From: JBCFAY01 sp038562375
GTDB lineage: Bacteria; Bacillota; Clostridia; Christensenellales; CAG-138
Reading direction: 5' to 3'
Assembly (NCBI GenBank): GCA_038562375.1
Contig: JBCFAY010000028.1
Coordinates: 1-40,702 of the forward strand
Length of the DNA: 40,702 nt
The notes below the pieces were generated by a model that was given only the letters and a program-made list of their open reading frames with translations, was not told where the DNA came from and did not search any database. The position numbers and the translations under genes were made by a program. Numbering within the stretch: position 1 is the stretch's first letter; each line of letters opens with the position of its first letter. Of this stretch, positions 15,353 to 22,363 are shown piece by piece.

Positions 15353-16444
15353 ATGCATCTGTTCCTGTACGGCAAGTCGAATACCGGAGCTTTGGAGCTC
15401 GCGCGGCGCGCGCTGAAGACGCGCGCGGATGCGGACGCGGGCTTTGCGTTCGCGCGCATCGGCGAAGGAGGCCTCCACGGGTTTGAAAGCGTGCCCGCCG
15501 GAAGCGCCGCGCTCGCCGGCCCCGATGCGCTCCTTGAATATTCGGCAAGCCTGCGCCGGGACGCGCTCGCCGCGCTCAATCTGCCCTGCCGGATCCTCGG
15601 CGCGCTGGACGCGGCTCCGCCGGAGACGCTTGCCGTCCTCTCCCGTCACCCGCGCGTTAAGCTGATCGATCTTTCCCGCACGAGCGGGGGCGAGGCGCTC
15701 GATGCGATCCGCGAATTCCTCGACGCTCCCCCGCTCTCAGAGGCGCTGGGCGTAAAGCGCGGCGTGACCGCTCTCGTCGGCGGCGGCGGCAAGACGACGC
15801 TGCTGCACCGGCTCGGAAAAGAGCTGTCGGCGTCGGGCCGGACGCTCCTTTGCACGAGCACGCACATCATGCGGCCGGAGTGCACGCTTCTGATCGAGCC
15901 TTCCGAACAGGAACTTTCCCGCGCGTTCGGGCGCGAGCCGCTTCTCGCGATGGGCGCGTTCGGCCCGGACGGCAAGCTCGGGCCCTGCCGCGGGGAGCTG
16001 ATGAACAACCTTTCCGCCCTGGCGGATTATGTGCTCGTGGAGGCGGACGGCTCGAAGCGCCTTCCGCTCAAGGCTCCCGCGGAGCACGAGCCCGTGCTGC
16101 CGAGGGAAACCGACCTTGTGATCGCGCTCGCGGGCATGAGCGGCGCGGGCAAGCCGATCCGCGAAGCCGCGCACCGGCCGGAACGCTACGCGGCGATCGT
16201 CGAAAAGCCTTTGGACGCCGCCGTGACGCCGAAGGACATCGCCAAGGTGCTCGAGCATCCCTTCGGGCAGAAGAAAGGCGTATCGGGCCGCTTCCAGGTT
16301 GCGCTCAATCAGGCCGAATCGCCCGGGGCCTACCGCGCCGCGCTTGAATGCACGCTCTCGCTAAACTGCGACGCGGCGATCGTATCGCTTTTATCCGATC
16401 ATCCGGTGATCGAACGATGGAGGAACCAGAAATGCTTGTGGTAA
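15353..16444 (+). CDS. yqeC: Selenium-dependent hydroxylase accessory protein YqeC with extra N-terminal domain
   Basis: 363 residues; E. coli YqeC is about 100 shorter. The YqeC part starts near residue 130: Walker A VGGGGKTT at 142-149, then CTSTHIMRPE, LVEADGSKRLPLKAP and VIALAGMSGAG. YqeC proteins are tied to maturation of selenium-dependent molybdenum hydroxylases; the exact reaction is not known to me. Residues 1-125 look like a second nucleotide-binding-type fold with a decayed P-loop (FLYGKSNTG) and a GFESVPAGSAALAG stretch that recalls THEP1-like NTPases; that link is inference. The ATG at 15353 has only a weak GGCGGA upstream; the frame is open to 15293, but that would cover a promoter. 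yqeB overlaps its end by 13 bases. Confidence 0.85.
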   Translation: MHLFLYGKSNTGALELARRALKTRADADAGFAFARIGEGGLHGFESVPAGSAALAGPDALLEYSASLRRDALAALNLPCRILGALDAAPPETLAVLSRHPRVKLIDLSRTSGGEALDAIREFLDAPPLSEALGVKRGVTALVGGGGKTTLLHRLGKELSASGRTLLCTSTHIMRPECTLLIEPSEQELSRAFGREPLLAMGAFGPDGKLGPCRGELMNNLSALADYVLVEADGSKRLPLKAPAEHEPVLPRETDLVIALAGMSGAGKPIREAAHRPERYAAIVEKPLDAAVTPKDIAKVLEHPFGQKKGVSGRFQVALNQAESPGAYRAALECTLSLNCDAAIVSLLSDHPVIERWRNQKCLW

Positions 16445-17232
16445 TCAAGGGCGCGGGGGATCTCGCGAGCGGGGTGGCCGTGCGGCTGTATCGCGCCGGG
16501 TTTGTTCCGGCGATGACCGATCTCCCGTTCCCGACCGCGATCCGCCGCACCGTGAGCTTTTGCCCCGCGATACTCGAAGGGGAAGCGCAGGTCGAGGACG
16601 TGCGCGCGAAATTCGCAAAGAATGCGGAGGAGGCGCGCGCGCTGATCGATAGCGGCGTGATCGCCGTGCTCGCAGACCCCGGGGCGAATATCGTCCGCGA
16701 GCTGAAGCCGGACGTTTTGATCGACGCGGTGCTCGCGAAGCGCAACATCGGCACGCATATTTCCGATGCGCCGATCGTGATCGCCCTCGGCCCGGGATTC
16801 ACCGCGGGCGTCGACTGCCACGCGGTGGTCGAGACCATGCGCGGGCACCAGCTCGGCCGCGTCTATTACGAGGGCAGCGCCATCGCCAATACAGGCTCGC
16901 CCGGCGATATCGGCGGCTATACGCTCGAGCGGATCCTGCGCGCGCCCTGCGCGGGCACGTTCGAACCAATCTCCAAGATCGGCGACATCGTCAAGGCCGG
17001 GCAGACGGTCGCCCGCGTCGACGGGCAGCCGATCGTCGCTCAGATCGGCGGCGTACTGCGCGGCATACTGCCCGCTGGCTGCGCGGTCGACCAGGGCATG
17101 AAGAGCGGCGATGTCGACCCGCGCTGCAAGATTGCGCACTGCTACACGGTATCCGACAAGGCCCGCAGCATCGGCGGCGGCGTGCTCGAGGCGCTGCTCA
17201 CGCTCGCAAAAAAGAAGGGGCTTTGCCTATGA
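16432..17232 (+). CDS. yqeB: Selenium-dependent molybdenum hydroxylase protein YqeB (EF2563 family)
   Basis: 266 residues, a family found only with selenium-dependent molybdenum hydroxylases. Seen: the N-terminal Rossmann start MLVVIKGAGDLASGVAVRL, DLPFPTAIRRTVSF, and a central ITDAPIVIALGPGF-like segment (SDAPIVIALGPGFTAG). A lipoyl/biotin-like hairpin region (APCAGTFEPISKIGDIVKAGQTVARV) comes after residue 175. The ATG at 16432 has GGAGG 8 bases upstream and sits inside the end of yqeC; an open frame further back to 16348 is not supported. It overlaps the next gene by four bases. Presumed role: insertion or handling of selenium at the Mo cofactor. Confidence 0.88.
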   Translation: MLVVIKGAGDLASGVAVRLYRAGFVPAMTDLPFPTAIRRTVSFCPAILEGEAQVEDVRAKFAKNAEEARALIDSGVIAVLADPGANIVRELKPDVLIDAVLAKRNIGTHISDAPIVIALGPGFTAGVDCHAVVETMRGHQLGRVYYEGSAIANTGSPGDIGGYTLERILRAPCAGTFEPISKIGDIVKAGQTVARVDGQPIVAQIGGVLRGILPAGCAVDQGMKSGDVDPRCKIAHCYTVSDKARSIGGGVLEALLTLAKKKGLCL

Positions 17233-18248
17233 CCGCCGAGATCGCGCTCAAAATCTGCGATCTGATCGACGCGGACAGGGAGTTTGAGCTCTATACCCTC
17301 GTTGACGGGGAACGTCCCGGCGACTGCGCGCTGTTCGCGGATGGCGCGACGCTCTATACGGAGCCGTCGCTTTCCGGGCTTTTTCTTCGCGCGCGAGGGG
17401 CGAACCCGGCGCACGGCGCGATCGCTTCGATCGGCGGCCGTACGATCCTGTGCGAGCGGATCGCCGCCGCGCCCCGCCTTTACCTGTGCGGCGGCGGCCA
17501 CGTCGCGGTCTGCGTCGCCAAGGTCGCAAAGCTTGCGGGCTTTGCGGTCACGGTGATCGACGAGCGGACGGATTTTGCAAACCGCGAGCGTTTCCCGGCG
17601 GCCGATGAAATCCGCAACGTTCCGTACGGGGAAGGTCTGAACGCCATCCCGGACAAAGAATCCCCGTATTTCGTGCTGGTGACGCGCAGCCATACGGACG
17701 ATCAGGCGTGCCTGGAGCGTATCCTCAACAGGCCCGCCGCGTACATCGGCATGATCGGCAGCGGCGCGAAGATCAAAACGATATTCTCCCATCTGAAGGA
17801 ACAGGGGTTCACCAGGGAACAGATCGGTCCGATCCACGCGCCCATCGGCATACCGATCGGCGCGAAAACGCCCGAGGAGATCGCGGTGAGCATCGTCGCC
17901 GAGATGATCCAAACGAAGAACGCGCCGGGCGGCGAGCGCGGCTGGAACGCAGCGCTCGTACGCGCGCTCAGAGAGCATGGGGCGCGCGGCGCGATGTGCA
18001 CGCTCGTGGACAAGCGCGGCTCCACGCCGCGCGGGCCGGGAGCGCGCATGTTCGTTTCAGATGGCGGCAAGCTCTACGGCACGGTCGGCGGCGGTTTCGG
18101 GGAAAAGACCGCCTACGACGCCGCTCTCAATGCGATGCGCACCGGAGCGCGCGGCCTGTATCGCCTTGCGATGAACGAACCGGGCGCGGCAAACGGGTGC
18201 GCGCCGGAGAACGGCGAGATCGACGTGCTGATCCATCCGCTCTCATAA
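17229..18248 (+). CDS. XdhC/CoxI family Mo-cofactor maturation protein, unusual domain order
   Basis: XdhC proteins bind Moco, guard its sulfuration (or selenation) and hand it to the hydroxylase. 339 residues: an N-terminal 80-residue segment, a Rossmann domain with YLCGGGHVA (residues about 86-93) and IGMIGSGAKI (173-182) ending in IPIGAKTPEEIAVSIVAEMI, and then a CoxI-type domain at the C-terminus (238-335) with LVDKRGSTPRGPGARM and GTVGGGFGE. In ordinary XdhC the CoxI part is N-terminal and reads GGGCxE; here Phe290 replaces that Cys. The start ATG overlaps the yqeB stop (ATGA) with AAGGGG 8 bases upstream. Role in selenium-dependent hydroxylase maturation is inferred from its neighbours. 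Confidence 0.82.
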   Translation: MTAEIALKICDLIDADREFELYTLVDGERPGDCALFADGATLYTEPSLSGLFLRARGANPAHGAIASIGGRTILCERIAAAPRLYLCGGGHVAVCVAKVAKLAGFAVTVIDERTDFANRERFPAADEIRNVPYGEGLNAIPDKESPYFVLVTRSHTDDQACLERILNRPAAYIGMIGSGAKIKTIFSHLKEQGFTREQIGPIHAPIGIPIGAKTPEEIAVSIVAEMIQTKNAPGGERGWNAALVRALREHGARGAMCTLVDKRGSTPRGPGARMFVSDGGKLYGTVGGGFGEKTAYDAALNAMRTGARGLYRLAMNEPGAANGCAPENGEIDVLIHPLS

Positions 18249-18370
18249 GATCGGGCATTAAACCGGTCTAGCGAACATGCTGCGGCAGTGATAAGATGGT
18301 AGGGTATCGACAAAAGCGCATAACCGCGTTGCTCATGCCGGGCGGTCCGGCGGTCAAAGGAGGCAAACCC

Positions 18371-19405
18371 ATGGAGAACGAAATCAAACTGACCAAGCTT
18401 GCAAAGTGCTCCGGCTGCGGTGCGAAGGTGGGCGCGGGCGTGCTCGCGCAGCTTTTGGACGGCATCAAGGTGCATTCGGACGAAAACCTGCTCGTCGGCT
18501 TCGATAAAAGCGACGACGCGTCCGTCTACCGCGTGAGCGATTCGCTCGCGCTCGTGCAGACGCTGGACTTTTTCCCGCCGATCGCGGACGATCCTTACAC
18601 CTTCGGGCAGATCGCTGCGACCAACGCGCTCTCGGACGTGTACGCCATGGGCGGCGAGCCCAAGCTCGCGCTCAACATCATGTGCATCCCCGAGAATATG
18701 CCGCGCGAGGCCGTGCATCAACTCTTGAAGGGCGGGTACGACAAGGTGTACGAGGCGGGCGCGATCATCACGGGCGGCCACAGCATTTTAGACGACGAGC
18801 CGAAGTACGGATTGTCCGTCACGGGCTTTGTCCACCCCGACCGGGTGCTCACAAACTCGGGGGCCAGGGTCGGCGACGTGCTGATCCTCACCAAGCCGCT
18901 CGGCGTCGGCATCCTGACCACGGCGCAGAAGGCGGAGCTGCTCTCGGAGGAAGGGCAGGCGCTCGCAGTGAAGCTCATGACCACGCTCAACAAGGCCGGG
19001 CGCGACGCGATGGTGAAATACCGCGTCCACGCGTGCACGGACGTGACGGGCTTCGGCCTTATAGGGCATTCGCTTGAGATGGCGCAGGGCTCCAACGTGA
19101 CGCTGGAATTCAATGTGAAGAGCATCGATATCATCCCCGAGGCGCTGGAGTTCGCGCGCATGGGGATCATCCCCGAGGGGGCGTACCGCAACCGGGCGTT
19201 CGCCGAGGCGGGCGTCGACAAGGGCGAAACGCCGCTTGAGATCGAGGACATCCTCTACGACCCGCAGACCGCGGGCGGCCTGTTGATCGCGGTCCACCCG
19301 GACGACGCGGACGCGCTGATGAAAGAGCTTACGGGCGCGGTGCCCAGCGCTCAGCGCATCGGCTTTGCAAAGGAAGCCGGAACAAAATGGATCGAGCTGA
19401 GGTAG
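18371..19405 (+). CDS. selD: Selenide, water dikinase (selenophosphate synthetase)
   Basis: Makes selenophosphate from selenide and ATP, the selenium donor for selenocysteine, selenouridine and the Se-Mo cofactor. 344 residues. The active-site loop is KCSGCGAKVGAG with Cys16 and Lys19; it is the Cys form, not a selenocysteine form. Also seen: a DDASVYRV segment with the metal-binding aspartates, ATNALSDVYAMGG, IITGGHSILDDEPKYG, and DPQTAGGLLIA near the end. The ATG has AAAGGAGG 7 bases upstream; the frame is open to 18296 without support. It follows the XdhC-family gene by 122 bases and ends the operon at a strong terminator. No selA, selB or selC is in the window. Confidence 0.96.
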   Translation: MENEIKLTKLAKCSGCGAKVGAGVLAQLLDGIKVHSDENLLVGFDKSDDASVYRVSDSLALVQTLDFFPPIADDPYTFGQIAATNALSDVYAMGGEPKLALNIMCIPENMPREAVHQLLKGGYDKVYEAGAIITGGHSILDDEPKYGLSVTGFVHPDRVLTNSGARVGDVLILTKPLGVGILTTAQKAELLSEEGQALAVKLMTTLNKAGRDAMVKYRVHACTDVTGFGLIGHSLEMAQGSNVTLEFNVKSIDIIPEALEFARMGIIPEGAYRNRAFAEAGVDKGETPLEIEDILYDPQTAGGLLIAVHPDDADALMKELTGAVPSAQRIGFAKEAGTKWIELR

Positions 19406-19450
19406 AAGAGCCTCGCGGCATTGAGGTTGTCGCACCCTTCGGCATGCAAA

Positions 19451-19481
19451 AGCGCCGGGCAGTCTGCCCGGCGCTCGTTTT
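19451..19481 (+). terminator. Intrinsic terminator of the yqeC-yqeB-xdhC-selD operon
   Basis: A perfect 11-bp stem, AGCGCCGGGCA (19451-19461) with 19465-19475, loop GTC, then CG and TTTT. It lies about 45 bases past the selD stop. Confidence 0.9.
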
Positions 19482-19526
19482 CCAATAATTTCAGATAAAC
19501 ACACCTACAGTTTTCTTATGGAATCG

Positions 19527-19587
19527 GAGGCTTTCAATCCGTCATTTTGCGGCGACCTGCGCGGCGCAAAACGACACCTTGAAACGC
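19527..19587. repeat. Dispersed intergenic repeat, copy B
   Basis: Second copy of the repeat at 13495-13559, four bases shorter, again in a gene-free gap beside a terminator. A further hairpin, TTTTTG with CAAAAA, follows at about 19589-19625. Confidence 0.75.
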
Positions 19588-19639
19588 TTTTTGGCCCGAC
19601 AGTTCGAAGAACCGAGGGGCAAAAATGCGCGGTGAACCT

Positions 19640-19667
19640 CGTGAAAGTGACGTAAGTCACTTTCGCG
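19640..19667 (-). repeat. Palindrome containing the cysteine desulfurase stop codon
   Basis: A 12-bp stem (19640-19651 with 19656-19667, one G-T pair, loop GTAA) built round AAAGTGAC / GTCACTTT. The TGA stop of the minus-strand gene (19657-19659) is in one arm. It is the same element as the one at the end of hydA, and both genes end in codons TCG CRA AAG TGA. Confidence 0.7.
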
Positions 19668-20814
19668 AATCACTCACCGCCCGCACCGCCCTCACCGCTT
19701 CGTCAACCTGCTCCTCGGTGTTGAAGGCGCCGAACGAAAAGCGCACCGCGCCCTGCGGGAAGCTCCCGAGCGTCTTGTGCGCGCTGGGCGCGCAGTGCAG
19801 CCCGCAGCGCGTGTAGATTCCGTAGCTTCTTTCAAGCTCGCTCGCCGCGATCGCGTTATCGCCTTTGGTAAAGTCGAGCGCCGCCACCGCCACGCGCTTT
19901 TCAAGGCCCTTGGGGCCGAGCACACGCACGTCCTTGAGATCCGAAACGCCCTCCAAAAACCTTCGGCAAAGCCGCATCTCCCGCTCATGGATGCGCCCGA
20001 CGCCCATTTGTGCGATATAATCGATCGCGCGCGAAAGGCCGTAGATTCCGGGCAGGTTGAGCGTGCCCGACTCGAAGCGGTCCGGGAACAGCCCGGGCTG
20101 ATCCTCGCTGTCCGACCGGCTGCCCGTGCCCCCGGCGACGAGCGGCTCCAGTTGTTTTGCAAATTCCGGTTTGAGCAGCATCGCGCCGATCCCCTGCGGC
20201 CCCAAAAGCCCCTTATGCCCGGGCGCGCAGAGCGCGCTCAGGCCGAGTTTTTCAAAATCCACGCCAAGATGCCCTGCGCTTTGCGCCGCGTCCAAAACGA
20301 ACGCGATGCCGCGCTCGCGGCAGATCTTTCCGACTTCCTCGACAGGCAGTATGCCGCCCGACACGTTGGACGCGTGCAGCATCGCCACCACGCGGGTGTT
20401 GGGGCGGATGAGCGGCCGCACGTCGCAAGGATCGAACAATCCCTCGCCGTCGCAGGGGATGCGGTCGAATGCAACGCCCTGCGCGCAAAGCTGCGAGAGC
20501 GGGCGCATCATGGCGTTGTGCTCCATCGAACTGACGATTGCGTGATCGCCGGGTTTAAGGTATCCCTTGAGCGCCTGGTTGAGCCCAAACGTCATGCCCG
20601 GGGTCAGCACTGCGAGCTCCGGATGCGAAAACCCAAAGAGCGCGCAGAGCTTTTCCCGGAGCCTGAGCGTTTCAAGCCCCGCCTCCGTCGCCTCCCAGTA
20701 GCTTGCCCGGCTGATATTCGCGCCGACGCTGTCGATATAATTCGCCATCGCTTCCCCGACGCCGGGCGCCTTGGGATAGGATGAAGCCGCATTGTCGAAA
20801 TAAATCCCGCGCAT
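19657..20814 (-). CDS. Cysteine desulfurase / class V aminotransferase of selenium clusters (EF2568-like)
   Basis: PLP enzyme (385 residues) that takes sulfur from cysteine, or selenium from selenocysteine, for transfer. Seen: IYFDNAASSYPK at the start, SSMEHNAMMRPL, VLDAAQSAGH, the PLP lysine K201 in APGHKGLLGPQGIG, FESGTLNLPGIYGL, and the catalytic cysteine region TRCGLHCAPSAHKTLG (C337, C341). This subfamily sits in Enterococcus and clostridial selenium-hydroxylase clusters, so delivery of Se or S to Moco or SelD is likely. The ATG at 20812-20814 has GAAGGAG 7 bases upstream; the frame is open to 20943 through the promoter region. It is convergent with selD. Confidence 0.9.
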   Translation of the reverse strand: MRGIYFDNAASSYPKAPGVGEAMANYIDSVGANISRASYWEATEAGLETLRLREKLCALFGFSHPELAVLTPGMTFGLNQALKGYLKPGDHAIVSSMEHNAMMRPLSQLCAQGVAFDRIPCDGEGLFDPCDVRPLIRPNTRVVAMLHASNVSGGILPVEEVGKICRERGIAFVLDAAQSAGHLGVDFEKLGLSALCAPGHKGLLGPQGIGAMLLKPEFAKQLEPLVAGGTGSRSDSEDQPGLFPDRFESGTLNLPGIYGLSRAIDYIAQMGVGRIHEREMRLCRRFLEGVSDLKDVRVLGPKGLEKRVAVAALDFTKGDNAIAASELERSYGIYTRCGLHCAPSAHKTLGSFPQGAVRFSFGAFNTEEQVDEAVRAVRAVSDSRK

Positions 20815-20854
20815 GTTCGTGCTCCTTCGTGCAATGGGACGCATTGCTCCACTT

Positions 20855-20882
20855 ATTCTATCACATGTCGGCAAAGAGCCAA
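20855..20882 (-). promoter_or_regulatory. Promoter of the cysteine desulfurase gene
   Basis: On the minus strand TTGGCT (20877-20882) and TAGAAT (20855-20860) are 16 bases apart. The leader carries a small hairpin, GCAATG / CATTGC (20831-20847). Confidence 0.6.
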
Positions 20883-21023
20883 AGCAATTTCCGCCCGTAC
20901 GGGGAAACCGGATCATCCGGGCGCGAAGGCCCGCAATGAGCATCGCGGCTTTTTCCCGCGCGGCCGTTTGAATTGCGTTTCGCTCTTCTTCATTCTGTGT
21001 TATCCTTAGAATACATCGGGATA

Positions 21024-21313
21024 CATCGGCGCGGCAGGAACGCCGCGCGCCAGACTGTCAAAAACCCATTGGGGGTTCGGGGCCACAGTCCCCGGAGGCT
21101 TCCAACCGCCGCCAGCGAACAAGGTGAATTGCCGCGCAAGCGGCAAGAGAGGATGCCCTGGGGCACATGTGCGGTGGCGGCGGCAAGCCTTGCGGTGCAA
21201 GGCTTTCCTTACAGGAACAAACGTCCGTGCCGTAGGCACAGGTTGTTCCTGTAATCCTCGAAAAAGTACAAGGTACTTTTTCGACAAGCATCGGCGCGGC
21301 ATGAACGCCGCGC
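21024..21313. repeat. 25-base direct repeats bracketing a 240-base insert in the VOC gene leader
   Basis: Repeats 21024-21048 and 21289-21313 differ at one base; each is itself a hairpin (GCGCGGC / GCCGCGC). The insert between them holds several hairpins: CGGGG / CCCCG near 21080, a 10-bp stem 21211-21220 with 21243-21252 plus an inner GTGCC / GGCAC, and a 12-bp palindrome at 21258-21284. It also holds the block GGAGGCTTCCAACC (21094-21107) seen in repeat copy A. This accounts for most of the gene-free stretch 20883-21341. Confidence 0.75.
21258..21284. repeat. 12-bp palindrome related to the hydA and desulfurase gene-end hairpins
   Basis: TCGAAAAAGTAC (21258-21269) pairs perfectly with 21273-21284 around a 3-base loop. 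The pattern TCG-N-AAAAGT matches the palindromes at 7979-8008 and 19640-19667. Confidence 0.6.
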
Positions 21314-21341
21314 CCGTTGACAAAGCAAAGGAGGAGACCGC

Positions 21342-21713
21342 ATGTTCCGCTTTAAGCACAATAATTTCAACGTCAAAGACCTTGAGCGCTCGCTGCGCTT
21401 TTACGACGACGCGCTCTCTCTCAAGCCGATCGGCAGGATCGAACCGGAGGACGGAAGCTTTAAGATCGTGTACCTCGGCGACGGCGCGACCGGCCACGCG
21501 CTCGAGCTGACCTTTTTAAGGGATTGGGCGAAGGACAAATACGACCTCGGCGACAACGAATTCCACCTCGCCTTTGAGGCGGACGATTTCGACGCGGCCC
21601 TTTTAAAGCACCGCGAGATGGGCTGCGTCTGCTTTGAAAACGAAGCGATGGGCATCTATTTCATCGAGGACCCGGACGGATACTGGCTGGAGATCCTGCC
21701 GCCGAAAAAATAA
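21342..21713 (+). CDS. VOC (glyoxalase I-like) family protein
   Basis: 123 residues, one vicinal-oxygen-chelate module pair. Seen: a metal-ligand His near the N-terminus (FKHNNFNVKDLERSLRFYDDAL), GHALELTFLRDW, NEFHLAFEADDFDAALLKHREMG, and the C-terminal IYFIEDPDGYWLEILPP with the last Glu ligand, a lactoylglutathione lyase-like signature. The substrate is not predictable. AAAGGAGG lies 7 bases before the ATG. It is preceded by a leader broken by a repeat-flanked insert and has no partner gene on its strand. A GC-rich hairpin (GCCCGCCG type, 21847-21870) ending in TTTTTC follows and probably terminates it. Confidence 0.85.
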   Translation: MFRFKHNNFNVKDLERSLRFYDDALSLKPIGRIEPEDGSFKIVYLGDGATGHALELTFLRDWAKDKYDLGDNEFHLAFEADDFDAALLKHREMGCVCFENEAMGIYFIEDPDGYWLEILPPKK

Positions 21714-21845
21714 CGGGTGCGTCTCGGCCAAAGCGGGAGGGAAGCCGCGCCATGGATTCGTTCGGTCCGAAAGCGCCGAAGCATTCGCTTGTGAATTGAT
21801 GCAGCGCCTCGCCGCATCCAAACGCCTGTACCCTGTATGGAATTT

Positions 21846-21882
21846 CCGCCCGCCGCTTTCGCGGCGGGCGGTTTTTCTTTCG
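21846..21882 (+). terminator. Probable terminator after the VOC gene
   Basis: CCGCCCGCC-type left arm (about 21847-21856) pairs with GGCGGGCGG (about 21863-21872) and is followed by TTTTTC. Confidence 0.7.
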
Positions 21883-21910
21883 GGACGCCCGTCTTTTTAA
21901 ATAAAGAAAC

Positions 21911-22153
21911 TCACTCGGCCTTGATCACCGGTTCGTAGCGCCCGTCTTGCATCACTTTGACGATGTAGTCGTAATCGGCGTCCATGCAGCAAAGCGCCTC
22001 GTCTTCCCCGCTATAGTAAACGCAGGTGCCGCAGGAGGAACTCAACGCCCGGGGCACCGGCGCCATTTTGGCGTCACGTCCCGCCGCCGTGAGCGCCCGA
22101 TAAGTCCGCATCGCCGACAGGTGGGTGTGAAAGGCGGCAATGTAGCGGTTCAT
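21911..22153 (-). CDS. DUF3343 protein, putative Se/S carrier
   Basis: 80-residue protein of a family found next to selenium genes and proposed to carry selenium or sulfur. Seen: FHTHLSAMRTYRALTAAG in the N-terminal half, PVPRALSSSCGTCVYY with a CGTC pair (residues about 41-44), and further cysteines at LCCMDADY. The start codon directly abuts the stop of the TusA-like gene and there is no good ribosome binding site, so it is probably made by translational coupling. It is the last gene of the yedE operon. Confidence 0.8.
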   Translation of the reverse strand: MNRYIAAFHTHLSAMRTYRALTAAGRDAKMAPVPRALSSSCGTCVYYSGEDEALCCMDADYDYIVKVMQDGRYEPVIKAE

Positions 22154-22360
22154 CTACTTGGTGAGGGTAAGGCTGTATTCCCCGCCCTTGTCCTGCCGCT
22201 TCACCTGGTACTTGCGGCTGCCCGCAAAGCGCGTGACGTTCTCCACCGCGCAGGCGTTATCCACCAGTACCTCTACCCCCTCGGGGTTCTCCTTGATGCC
22301 CTCCATGGTCATGATTACGGGTTCGGGGCACGCGCGGCCCCTTGCGTCGATCTGTTTCAT
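22154..22360 (-). CDS. yedF: TusA-like sulfurtransferase, N-terminal half of YedF
   Basis: 68 residues with the SirA/TusA fold: DARGRACPEPVIMTMEGI carries the CPxP motif (Cys about 10). It then follows VEVLVDNACAVENVTRFAGSRKYQVK, the layout of the selenium-metabolism protein YedF. Full YedF proteins are about 200 residues with a DsrE-like second domain; that domain is missing here, and DUF3343 sits immediately downstream instead. The ATG is preceded by GGAGAAATAAG, which overlaps the yedE stop. Likely role: passing selenium or sulfur from the transporter and desulfurase to later steps. Confidence 0.82.
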   Translation of the reverse strand: MKQIDARGRACPEPVIMTMEGIKENPEGVEVLVDNACAVENVTRFAGSRKYQVKRQDKGGEYSLTLTK

Positions 22361-22363
22361 GGC

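Noticed and set aside
18371..19405. Selenocysteine-containing SelD
   Set aside because: The active-site codon is a normal Cys codon; no in-frame TGA lies in the gene.
21342..21713. VOC protein as part of the selenium system
   Set aside because: It is isolated on its strand, separated by terminators and a repeat-filled leader, and the family has no specific selenium link.
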